From: Pseudomonas bijieensis
GTDB taxonomy: Bacteria > Pseudomonadota > Gammaproteobacteria > Pseudomonadales > Pseudomonadaceae
NCBI RefSeq assembly: GCF_013347965.1
Contig: NZ_CP048810.1
Coordinates: 4,029,501-4,093,500 of the forward strand
Direction: 5' to 3'
DNA length: 64,000 bases
In this document: piece after piece, positions 54,154 to 62,458 of the stretch
Layout of the letters: each line of letters begins with the position of its first letter
How positions within the stretch are numbered: position 1 is the first letter of the stretch
Made by a program: the position numbers and the translations under genes
The notes under the pieces: generated by a model
Database searches by the model: none
Told to the model about the DNA's origin: nothing
Seen by the model: only the letters and a program-made list of their open reading frames with translations

Positions 54154-57100
54154 ATGACAAGAACCGTCACAACCACCACGAGCTCCGCACCCGAAGCGCG
54201 CCTTCGGGATGCGGTGCTCAATCAGATGCTCGCGGGGCCTACCTCCCCGGAAGTGGCCAGCCTACTGCTGCGCCAAGCCCTCAAAAAAATGTACCCGACG
54301 CTGGACCTTGATCCACACAACACAGTGGTCGGCGAGCCTAATTGGGACGTCGTCGACGGCAACATCGTGCAGCTTCCCACCCGTTATAAATCCCTCAGCG
54401 ACATGTTGGCCGAGCGCGTGGGCGAGAGTGAATCGACCTTGCTGATCGAAGGGCAGCACTTCCTGATTCAACTGCCCCTCACCGTCCCAGAGGTGCACCT
54501 GCCGGTGCGTATCAGTCTGATCGGGCTGCTGATCAACGAACTGGTGCCCGCCATGACGTCCGCTTTCCAGGAACAACAACTGGCGTACTGGAATGCCTCA
54601 CTCGGCGCCTCCGGCCCTCGTTGGCATGAGCTCTCCAGCAACCTGCGCAAGATCTGGAACGTCAGCCAGGTCCAGGGCTGGACCTCGACTGAATGCGACA
54701 TGGCCAGGCAATTGTTCCTTTACCCGGACCTGCAGGACCGCAAGCACCATGACCGCTATGACACGCACGCCTATTTGATCGATATCGATGAAGTTGACGG
54801 CGATACAGTCCGTCGCGTGAACGAAAACTCGATCGTGGCATTGATCGCAAAGATCGACGGCAAAGAAGTCATCCTTATGTACTCTCTGCGCAACGGTTAT
54901 GAGAAGTTCGATTCACAAGACGCGCTGGGGCAATCCCTGCCGACTCATCTGAACACCGTCAACCGCACAAAAATCCAGTGGCGGCTGTATGAGCCCGACG
55001 GCAATGTTTTCGATCACAAGGCCTGTGGGCTGATCGCTATGCAGGTCAAAGTCATCGGGGATCCCGGTTATCTGGAAGGCCTGATAGCCGACGAGAGGGA
55101 ACAGGCCGATCACGACGGACCGGACCGGGGTAACGCCCCTTCCCAGGACTGGTTCGAGAAACAGACGCCCGATTGGTTGCAGGCCGCGTCGACATCCGAC
55201 CAATTCCTGTTCGCCCAACACCTGAAAAACCTCTCGGCACTGGGCAGCGCCCATGCCGGCAAGACCTATCTGGACGGTATCCCCGCCATCAAGCAGTACG
55301 CCTTGAACAGGCTGAAGCAGCAGATGCTGGCCGACCACGCCGATGCCTTGACCCTCGACTTGGAAGCCATCGAGATCCAGATACGCAGTCCCGTCGTCTG
55401 GGGGACTTTCGTGGTCCCCGGCAAAATCCAAACCACTCGGTTCAGCCTCGTTGAACTGGCCTTGCAAAACCTGATTGCGCTTCCCTTGGGCGATAAAACC
55501 CTCAGGTCTGTCAATGGCCGTGCATTGCCCAAGTGGATGACGGCTAATTACATCGAGAACCTCATCACCCAAGTCGATATCGGTCGCGTTTATCCCGAGC
55601 TGATCAAAACCCAACTACTCGACGATCCGGCCGAATCAACCCGGCGCGAAAACCTGTACACCTCACAGTTGCGAATCCAGTTACCCCTGCTGGCGCTGGA
55701 GAGCAAAATCCGCAGGCTGGGGGACATCGATGAACGGGGTTACCGCTATGTCGCTGCGCTGATGGAGCCCAAGGAATCCGATCGCCAGGTCGATGGGCAC
55801 CCCATCGTCCTGCGCCCACTGGCGTTCGAATCCAAGCATGCACTGAGCACCTCGGCAGACGTCGTGACCAACATGTTCGTGATCGGCCCGAAAGATCCGG
55901 ATGCCGGCCCCTGCCTGCTTTATCGACCGTTGCTTGAGCCGCCGCTGTGTCAGTACCCGTCGTTCAGCAACCTGATCTACGCCATCCGGCAAACGGCCTC
56001 CTTGCGCCAATCGGTCCTGGCGTGGCTACCCGATGGGGTACGCGCCAGTTACAGCCGATTCGTTTTCCCGGACACCCTGCCTTCACCCTGGGCCATCGTG
56101 GAGTTTGCGGTCGACCCTGTATCGTCATGGCTCAATAGCGCGCCCATCGGTTTGAGCGACAAAACCCTGGGGGCTGACTTCCTGTCGCGGCTGTTCAAAG
56201 CCAATGCCGCTGCCCTGGTCGAGCTGGCCGACCGGCAATCGGTGTCCAACCGCGAAAATCGTTGGGCCACCTTCAAACAGACCGGCTGGTTGATTCTCAA
56301 CCTGGCGCTGCCTTACCTGGGCACCGCCGTAGGCACCGCGGCCTGGCTCTGGCAAATTCTGGACGACCTTGAAACGTTGACCCAGAGCGACGAAGCCTCC
56401 AACCGCCAGGCCAAGTGGGAGGCCTTCGTCGACCTGCTGCTGAACATGGCCATGGCGATCACGACTCACGCCATCGACCGCGCCAGGGAAAACGCCGACA
56501 GCCGTCGACCCGAGGCGCCAGAGGTCGTGCCTGAACCGGCAAGCCCGACAAAACCTGAACTCGTGATCGAGAAGCTTGCCCCTCTAACGAACAAAAAACT
56601 GTCACCCGAGCACTATGACGCTATCCACTCCAGCGGTGCCTTGACAGACCAATCCGCCAAACGCGCCGAGCTGCTTGAATCCTTCAGCGTGAACAAACCC
56701 GAAAACGCCGAACAGCCCATGACAGAAGGCGCGCTCAAGGGGCTCTACGAGCAGGGAGGGCACTGGTACGCAAAAATGGCCAACCAGTGGTTCAACGTGA
56801 CGGTGGAGGGCGAGCAGGTATCCATCGTTGATGAAAACGACCCCGCACGCACCGGCCCGCCCCTGATCAATGATGCTGAGGGCGAATGGCGTATCGACAC
56901 GCGCCTGCGCTTGCGCGGCAGCGGGTCAAAGGGCGTCAGGCAAAAAGTCATCGCGGATGCGAAACGCCTCAGCACCCAACTGCTTGCCGAACTGAACCGG
57001 TTCGAGGAACGCAAAACCCAGGACCAGAAGCTGCTGACCATGAACGCCAAGGAGATGAACCAAGCCTCCGACTCTTCCAGGGAGGCCAGGCGCAACGCTT

Positions 57101-58758
57101 ACTTGAGCACCTTGAAAACACAGCGGGAAAGCTACGAAGAAGCATTGGAGATTTTGATTCAGTGGCCCGTCTTCCAATCAAGGCCCGACGCACCTCGAGC
57201 CAGGCTCGGTTACCTGAACGCGCAGATCAACTTCACGTTCGAGGAGATAGGCACCCTGCAGGAGCGATTCACCCCGGCCCTGAGAACAGCGGTGGACATG
57301 GCCACCTCGAGCATCGAACAAGTGGAGCAAGCACACGTTGATGCCGCCGAAAACATGATCAACGTCGGTGAAGATATGATCGAGCGCCTGGATTACATGG
57401 AAACGCGCTTTTCCAGGCTGAGGAAGGTGGGGCGCGAAGGCGTTGAACTGCTGCGCAAACACCGGGCGAGAATGCCCGCCTACAAGAGCGATGCGATTCG
57501 GCTCATTCAGTTGGACATGTATCGTCACCTCTGCCTGTCACTGGAAAGCCTCAACGACCTGCCCGAAGGCTGGGCCGACATCAACCAGCTTGTCGATAAC
57601 ACCACCGTCGCTTTTCAAAGCCTGCATGACGCCATCAATGAACGAAGCGTGATCCGCCTGGACGAGCAGATCGATGCATTCGGCAGCCTGACGGAGCAGT
57701 TCACGGCCATCCAGGAGCACCTCCAATACGTGGGCGAGGAATACAGGGACAGCGTCCGTGTGACGGAACTCACTCGACTGGGCAAGCAGATCGGCCAGCT
57801 TAAAGAACGGGCGTTGCGCCATTTAGCACGCGCCCTCGACGAAAGAAGCAACCGGCGAAGCGAAGCCGGTCCTTACCAGGCGCGCCCCAGGCCCAGGAAA
57901 AAATTCATCCGGGCGCGCTTCTGGGGGCTGGTCAGTGGCGAACTCCGTTTAACCAAGACCCTGGAAGAAACCGATTGGCTCGATGTCAAACATCCGCTCA
58001 CGGATCGAATCATCGCCACCTTCCATCGCAAGGAAACCGGCGAGTGGCTGCCCCATGTGAATACTGAGACGCCGTTGGCCGTCCCGGTGTTGGCGACCAG
58101 CATCACCAAGGGCAAGGCTCTGCTCGACGGATTGGCTGCGTTCAAGGCACAGGTCGAGCAATACACGACAAAGCCAGAGCGGTCGCCCACCGGCATCGGA
58201 CTGATTCTGAACGCACACGCCAACCGGATGGAGAAAGTCGCCATCGCGATCACGAAGGGCCTGGACAATGCGTCAAACGAAACGGTTGACCTCTCGGCTG
58301 AGCAACAGCGTTTGGCGCAATCCACACGCACGGCACTCAAGAAAGCCTCGAAAACCCTTCACGACGAAAGCTTCGACACCGTACTGAATGTCATCAAACA
58401 ACGCCCGCCGACCATGAGCGGCCTTCTCTGGCTCAAGAACCGAAACCAGATTTCCATCACCAAGCAAAAAAATCGGCAACGCATCAAAGGCCCTCTGCGC
58501 GGTTATCTCGACCGGTATGAGATCAAAGACCTGAAAACCAATAAGACCCTCTGGTTCGCCGATTTCCATTACTCAACGAGCTGGGTGCCGCCTCATGCGT
58601 TCGTTTCCGCGCGCTTGAGAACACCCGAGCAAGTCAATCAACGGATTGGCGTCGAATCCACCCAGACATTCAACCAGCGCCAACTGATCGAGCATTACCG
58701 CAGCGAAATCGCGGTGGATCAGGCCAAGGAAGTGTTTTTTTCCAAACAACCGTCATAA
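54154..58758 (+). CDS. Giant DUF6543/dermonecrotic-toxin-like protein, copy 2
   Basis: This gene encodes 1,534 residues, co-linear with copy 1 over its whole length. In the segment starting DAVLNQMLAGPTSPEVASLL, 51 of 68 residues are identical to copy 1 by eye count. The same landmarks occur: WLQAASTSDQFLFAQHLKNL, a hydrophobic helix at about 712-733, LKGLYEQGGHWYAKMANQWF, coiled-coil-like helices, and the end block SGLLWLKNRNQISITKQKN with YLDRYEIKDLKTNKTLWFADF. The two differ most in the segment at about 775-850. The start is ATG after AGGGAAA. Activity and export route are unknown. Confidence 0.78.
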   Translation: MTRTVTTTTSSAPEARLRDAVLNQMLAGPTSPEVASLLLRQALKKMYPTLDLDPHNTVVGEPNWDVVDGNIVQLPTRYKSLSDMLAERVGESESTLLIEGQHFLIQLPLTVPEVHLPVRISLIGLLINELVPAMTSAFQEQQLAYWNASLGASGPRWHELSSNLRKIWNVSQVQGWTSTECDMARQLFLYPDLQDRKHHDRYDTHAYLIDIDEVDGDTVRRVNENSIVALIAKIDGKEVILMYSLRNGYEKFDSQDALGQSLPTHLNTVNRTKIQWRLYEPDGNVFDHKACGLIAMQVKVIGDPGYLEGLIADEREQADHDGPDRGNAPSQDWFEKQTPDWLQAASTSDQFLFAQHLKNLSALGSAHAGKTYLDGIPAIKQYALNRLKQQMLADHADALTLDLEAIEIQIRSPVVWGTFVVPGKIQTTRFSLVELALQNLIALPLGDKTLRSVNGRALPKWMTANYIENLITQVDIGRVYPELIKTQLLDDPAESTRRENLYTSQLRIQLPLLALESKIRRLGDIDERGYRYVAALMEPKESDRQVDGHPIVLRPLAFESKHALSTSADVVTNMFVIGPKDPDAGPCLLYRPLLEPPLCQYPSFSNLIYAIRQTASLRQSVLAWLPDGVRASYSRFVFPDTLPSPWAIVEFAVDPVSSWLNSAPIGLSDKTLGADFLSRLFKANAAALVELADRQSVSNRENRWATFKQTGWLILNLALPYLGTAVGTAAWLWQILDDLETLTQSDEASNRQAKWEAFVDLLLNMAMAITTHAIDRARENADSRRPEAPEVVPEPASPTKPELVIEKLAPLTNKKLSPEHYDAIHSSGALTDQSAKRAELLESFSVNKPENAEQPMTEGALKGLYEQGGHWYAKMANQWFNVTVEGEQVSIVDENDPARTGPPLINDAEGEWRIDTRLRLRGSGSKGVRQKVIADAKRLSTQLLAELNRFEERKTQDQKLLTMNAKEMNQASDSSREARRNAYLSTLKTQRESYEEALEILIQWPVFQSRPDAPRARLGYLNAQINFTFEEIGTLQERFTPALRTAVDMATSSIEQVEQAHVDAAENMINVGEDMIERLDYMETRFSRLRKVGREGVELLRKHRARMPAYKSDAIRLIQLDMYRHLCLSLESLNDLPEGWADINQLVDNTTVAFQSLHDAINERSVIRLDEQIDAFGSLTEQFTAIQEHLQYVGEEYRDSVRVTELTRLGKQIGQLKERALRHLARALDERSNRRSEAGPYQARPRPRKKFIRARFWGLVSGELRLTKTLEETDWLDVKHPLTDRIIATFHRKETGEWLPHVNTETPLAVPVLATSITKGKALLDGLAAFKAQVEQYTTKPERSPTGIGLILNAHANRMEKVAIAITKGLDNASNETVDLSAEQQRLAQSTRTALKKASKTLHDESFDTVLNVIKQRPPTMSGLLWLKNRNQISITKQKNRQRIKGPLRGYLDRYEIKDLKTNKTLWFADFHYSTSWVPPHAFVSARLRTPEQVNQRIGVESTQTFNQRQLIEHYRSEIAVDQAKEVFFSKQPS

Positions 58759-58800
58759 CGGCGAAAACCCGGAGCATCCACAGATGCCCTGTTTCAGCCG

Positions 58801-60348
58801 TCAGGTTTTCCAGGCTGTCGCCAGGCCCGCCAGCGCAATGTCTATCGCCGCTGGCGGGACGGCCGCGAACCCCAGCACCAACCCGGCATGCACTTGCGAC
58901 GACGTTGTAGTGGGCAGCCAATAACCACTCAAGCCATTGATCTCGACGCCCACGCTGGTCGCTTGCGCTATCAGTTCACACTCACGTTCAACGCTGTCCA
59001 CCGGCACGGTGACATGCAGCCCGGCCACCACCGTGGGCATGACGCCAACGCCCGCAACCGCCTTCGGCCAGCCGCTCAGCAGCGCGTCACGCCGGGCCAG
59101 GGCGGCCCGGCGCATGCGCCTGATGTGCCGCTGGAAATGCCCGGCGGCCATGAACTCGGCCATCACCGCTTGGGTGCTGACTTCGGAGTGACGCATATCC
59201 ACCGCGCGGCGGCGGGCGAAGGCGTCGACCAGGCCAGGCGGCAATACGAGATAACCCATGCGCAAGGCCGGAAACGCGACTTTGCCGAACGTGCCGACGT
59301 AAAGCACCCGCCCCTGGCGATCCAGCGCGGCCAATGGCGCCAACGGTGCGCCGCTGTAGCGGTATTCACCGTCGTAGTCGTCCTCGACGATCCAGCCGTC
59401 ATTGCGTTCGGCCCAGGCTAGCAGCTCCAGCCGCCGTGCCAGGCTCATGACCACCCCGGTCGGGTATTGATGGGACGGTGTGACGTAGGCCAGCCGACAG
59501 TGGCTCAACGCACCGAGTGCCGTGCAATTCAACCCATCGCCATCAACCGGTACGCCTCTCACCTCGGCACCCGCAACAGCAAACGCATGCCCGGCGGCGC
59601 GATAGCCTGGGTTTTCCACCGCCACGATGTCACCCGGGTCCACCAGCAACTGTGCACAAAGGCTGATGCCCTGCTGCGCGCCGCTGGTGATCACAATTTG
59701 TTCAGCCGTGCAGTGCAGGCCTCGCGAACTGCGCAGGTATGCGGCGATCAGCCCACGCAAGCGCGCATCCCCCTGGGAATCGCCATAACAGAGCTGTTGC
59801 AGGTCCGGTTTGCGCCAGAAAGCCGCATTCAGCTTGGCCCAGACGTCGAAGGGGAACAGATCGAACGCTGGAATGCCGACCCGAAACGCCCTCGGTGGGC
59901 CACTGGGCGGCAGGGGCAAATGGTGCTTTTCGACCCGATCCAGCGCATCGCTGTGGATAACTTTACTGGATGGACCCACAGGTAAATCGAGCCAATCTGT
60001 GGATAAGGCTGTGGGTAAGCCTGTTGAAAACCCTGTGGATACTTTTGTGGATATGTTTTTCAGCGGCAGCGTCGTCGAGGACAGTTTCGCCACATAAGTC
60101 CCGTCACCGACCCGCCCTTCGATGAAACCCTCGGCGTAGAGCTGGTCGTAGGCGCGCACCACACTGTTGCGCGAGATCGACAGGGCCGCCGCCAGGTCAC
60201 GACTGGCCGGTAGGCGCGTGCCGCTGGCCAGGCGCCCGTCCAGCACCCGTGCCCGTAAGGCCTGGTAAAGCTGGCGGCTGAGTCCCTGGCGGCGATCGAG
60301 CTCGATGCCCGCGGGGTTGAACGACAGTGGCGGCACGGCGTTGTTCAT
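58801..60348 (-). CDS. MocR/PdxR-type regulator (GntR helix-turn-helix plus aminotransferase)
   Basis: This gene encodes 515 residues. The winged helix-turn-helix (20-85) has GTRLPASRDLAAALSISRNSVVRAYDQL. A linker with five four-residue repeats (ISTK, VSTG, FSTG, LPTA, LSTD) follows at about 98-118. The PLP aminotransferase-like domain ends the protein, with the lysine in VGTFGKVAFPALRMGYL. Such regulators sense PLP or amino compounds. It is divergent from the paiB-GNAT operon and probably controls it. The linker DNA contains DnaA-box-like repeats. Confidence 0.92.
   Translation of the reverse strand: MNNAVPPLSFNPAGIELDRRQGLSRQLYQALRARVLDGRLASGTRLPASRDLAAALSISRNSVVRAYDQLYAEGFIEGRVGDGTYVAKLSSTTLPLKNISTKVSTGFSTGLPTALSTDWLDLPVGPSSKVIHSDALDRVEKHHLPLPPSGPPRAFRVGIPAFDLFPFDVWAKLNAAFWRKPDLQQLCYGDSQGDARLRGLIAAYLRSSRGLHCTAEQIVITSGAQQGISLCAQLLVDPGDIVAVENPGYRAAGHAFAVAGAEVRGVPVDGDGLNCTALGALSHCRLAYVTPSHQYPTGVVMSLARRLELLAWAERNDGWIVEDDYDGEYRYSGAPLAPLAALDRQGRVLYVGTFGKVAFPALRMGYLVLPPGLVDAFARRRAVDMRHSEVSTQAVMAEFMAAGHFQRHIRRMRRAALARRDALLSGWPKAVAGVGVMPTVVAGLHVTVPVDSVERECELIAQATSVGVEINGLSGYWLPTTTSSQVHAGLVLGFAAVPPAAIDIALAGLATAWKT
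59952..60054. repeat. Array of DnaA-box-like nonamers in the MocR linker
   Basis: TGTGGATAA (the complement of the DnaA box TTATCCACA) occurs perfectly at 59952 and 59998. One-mismatch copies lie at 60010, 60034 and 60046. The last four follow a 12-bp period, which also encodes the four-residue repeats of the linker. The copy at 59952 is in a different reading frame. Confidence 0.7.
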
Positions 60349-60448
60349 GACAGCTCCCGAAAATGGACCTGTGAAATTGGCTGAAAGTGGCTCTTACAAC
60401 AGACCAATAGCCTGCCTAGGATGCTCGCATTCGCCAAGGAAAATCGTC

Positions 60449-61090
60449 ATGTACAACCCTAAAGCCTTTGTCGTCGAAGACCTGCCCCAACTGCATGGCA
60501 TGATGGGGGATTGCCGCCTGGCCGTATTGATCACGCAGGGCGAACACGGCTTGCAAGCCAGCCACTTGCCGTTGTTGCTGGACCCGCAACAAGGTCCCAA
60601 CGGGAGCCTGTACGGGCACATGGCCCGGGCCAATCCGCAATGGCGCGACCTGGAAGCCGGCGCCGAAGCCCTGGTGGTCTTCAGCGGGGTCGATGCCTAC
60701 GTGAGCCCGGGCTTCTACCCCAGCAAGGCCGAACACGGCAAAGTCGTGCCGACCTGGAATTACCTGGCGGTACACGCCTATGGCCGCGCCGAGGTGTTCA
60801 GCGATCCTCATCGCCTGCGCAACCTGGTCAGCGCCCTCACCGATCGCCACGAAACCGGCCGCGCCCAGCCCTGGAAAATCGATGATGCGCCGGCTGAGTA
60901 CATCGACAGCATGCTCAAGGCGATCGTCGGTTTCGCCTTGCCCATCCAGCGCCTGGAAGGCAAACGCAAGCTCAACCAGAACCGCAGCCCGGCGGATGTC
61001 GCCGGCGTGCGCAACGGGCTCGCCGCCAGCCCCGATCCACAGGACCAGGCGCTCGCACGCCTGATGCCAGACCTATCATCCAAGGAGTGA
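60449..61090 (+). CDS. PaiB-like FMN-binding negative regulator
   Basis: This gene encodes 213 residues. MYNPKAFVVEDLPQLHGMM at the start, GHMARANPQW near residue 60 and YVSPGFYPSKAEHGKVVPTWNY near residue 87 are PaiB signatures. The fold is a split-barrel flavin-binding protein. In Bacillus, PaiB acts with the acetyltransferase PaiA; here two acetyltransferase genes follow at once. AAGGA lies eight bases before the ATG at 60449. Confidence 0.92.
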   Translation: MYNPKAFVVEDLPQLHGMMGDCRLAVLITQGEHGLQASHLPLLLDPQQGPNGSLYGHMARANPQWRDLEAGAEALVVFSGVDAYVSPGFYPSKAEHGKVVPTWNYLAVHAYGRAEVFSDPHRLRNLVSALTDRHETGRAQPWKIDDAPAEYIDSMLKAIVGFALPIQRLEGKRKLNQNRSPADVAGVRNGLAASPDPQDQALARLMPDLSSKE

Positions 61091-61092
61091 AC

Positions 61093-61539
61093 ATGAGCCA
61101 AGTCGAAATCCGTCTCGTCAGCGCCGACGATCACGCTGCCTGGCTGCCGTTGTGGCAAGCCTACCTGCGGTTCTACAACACCGAGCTGCCGGACGCGGTG
61201 AGCCAGAGCACCTGGCAACGCCTGCTCGATGACCGCGAGCCAACCCACGGGGCCCTGGCCTGGAACGGCGACACGGCGGTGGGCCTGGTGCACTTCATCT
61301 ATCACCGTTCGAACTGGAGCATCGAGAATTCCTGCTACCTGCAAGACTTGCTGGTGACGGAACAATGCCGTGGCACCGGCGTCGGTCGCCAGCTCATCGA
61401 ATTCGTCTACCGCACCGCCAAGGCCGACGGTTGCGGCAAGGTGCACTGGCTGACCCACGAAACCAACGCCACGGCGATCCAGCTCTACGAGCGCATCGCC
61501 GAACGCCCGGGTTTCATTCAATTTCGCAAAGCCCTTTAA
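61093..61539 (+). CDS. GNAT-family N-acetyltransferase (1)
   Basis: This gene encodes 150 residues with the GNAT acetyl-CoA loop LLVTEQCRGTGVGRQLIEFVY near residue 90 and the late HETNATAIQLYERI. The ATG at 61093 follows AAGGAG and lies two bases after the paiB-like stop, so the genes are coupled. The substrate may be an amine or amino acid, given the MocR-PaiB context, but this is inference. Confidence 0.92.
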   Translation: MSQVEIRLVSADDHAAWLPLWQAYLRFYNTELPDAVSQSTWQRLLDDREPTHGALAWNGDTAVGLVHFIYHRSNWSIENSCYLQDLLVTEQCRGTGVGRQLIEFVYRTAKADGCGKVHWLTHETNATAIQLYERIAERPGFIQFRKAL

Positions 61540-61549
61540 GGAGCACAGC

Positions 61550-62221
61550 ATGTCGATTTCACTCGCCGATTGGAAAGGTGCCCCGGCACCGTCTACGCAA
61601 CTGATCGAAGGGCGTTTCATCCGCCTGGAAAAACTCGATCCGGCGCGTCATGCCGATGGCCTGTGGCAAGCCCTCGAAGGCCCCGGCGCCGACCCGAAGC
61701 TCTGGGATTACTTGCCCTATGGGCCCTTCAAGGATCGCGGCGCTTTCGATGCCTGGCTGCAGAATCATGCGACCAATGCCGACCCGTATTTCTTCAGCGT
61801 GATCGACCGCGCCAGCGGCGATGTGCAGGGCATTCTCAGCCTGATGTCCATCGTGCCGGCCCAGGGCCGTATCGAGATCGGCCATGTGACCTTCGGTGCA
61901 CCGATGCAACGCTCACCGAAAAGCACCGAGGCGGTTTATCTGCTGGCCAAGGAATCTTTCGCCCTGGGTTATCGCCGCCTGGAGTGGAAGTGCAACAACG
62001 CCAACGCCCGCTCCAGATACGCCGCCGAACGGCTGGGCTTCACCTTCGAAGGGGTGTTTCGCCAGCACATGGTGGTCAAGGGCCAGAACCGCGACACCGC
62101 GTGGTACTCGATGCTGGATTCGGAATGGCCCGCCATCGCCACCGGGTTCGAGCGCTGGTTGAGCGAGGAAAACCAGCGCGAGGACGGGCAAGTGCGCGGC
62201 TTGGTGGAGTGCCGCTCCTAG
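61550..62221 (+). CDS. GNAT-family N-acetyltransferase (2), RimJ/RimL-like
   Basis: This gene encodes 223 residues of the larger RimJ/RimL-type group: LIEGRFIRLEKLDPARHADGL at the start, GRIEIGHVTFGAPMQRSPKSTEA in the centre, and WKCNNANARSRYAAERLGFTFEGVFRQH near residue 145-170. It follows the first GNAT gene after 10 bases with AAGGAG, as the third gene of the operon. Members may acetylate ribosomal proteins or small amines; the target is unknown here. Confidence 0.92.
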   Translation: MSISLADWKGAPAPSTQLIEGRFIRLEKLDPARHADGLWQALEGPGADPKLWDYLPYGPFKDRGAFDAWLQNHATNADPYFFSVIDRASGDVQGILSLMSIVPAQGRIEIGHVTFGAPMQRSPKSTEAVYLLAKESFALGYRRLEWKCNNANARSRYAAERLGFTFEGVFRQHMVVKGQNRDTAWYSMLDSEWPAIATGFERWLSEENQREDGQVRGLVECRS

Positions 62222-62235
62222 GCTGCACACAAAAC

Positions 62236-62386
62236 CCTGTGGCGAGGGGATTTAGCGAAACGTCGCACCGCCCCGCTGGGCTGCGCAGCAGCCCTAAAGC
62301 ATTGAACTCAATCTTCCTGACAGACCGAGTTGCCTGGCTTGGGGCTGCTTGCGCAGCCCAACGGGGATAAATCCCCTCGCCACAGG
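62236..62386. repeat. BIME: inverted REP pair with long insert
   Basis: CCTGTGGCGAGGGGATTTA at the left and TAAATCCCCTCGCCACAGG at the right are perfect inverses. Inner arms GGGCTGCGCAGCAGCCC and GGGGCTGCTTGCGCAGCCC also pair. The element lies between convergent genes. Confidence 0.92.
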
Positions 62387-62458
62387 GCCTGGTTCACTGC
62401 ACGACAGCGCAGCGTCGCAGACGCGGTGGTTACTCCCTCCCCACAGAAACGGCTCGAA

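Noticed and set aside
59952..60054. A chromosomal replication origin at the DnaA-box cluster
   Set aside because: The boxes lie within a coding gene, there is no AT-rich unwinding region, and no dnaA, dnaN or gidA neighbours are present.
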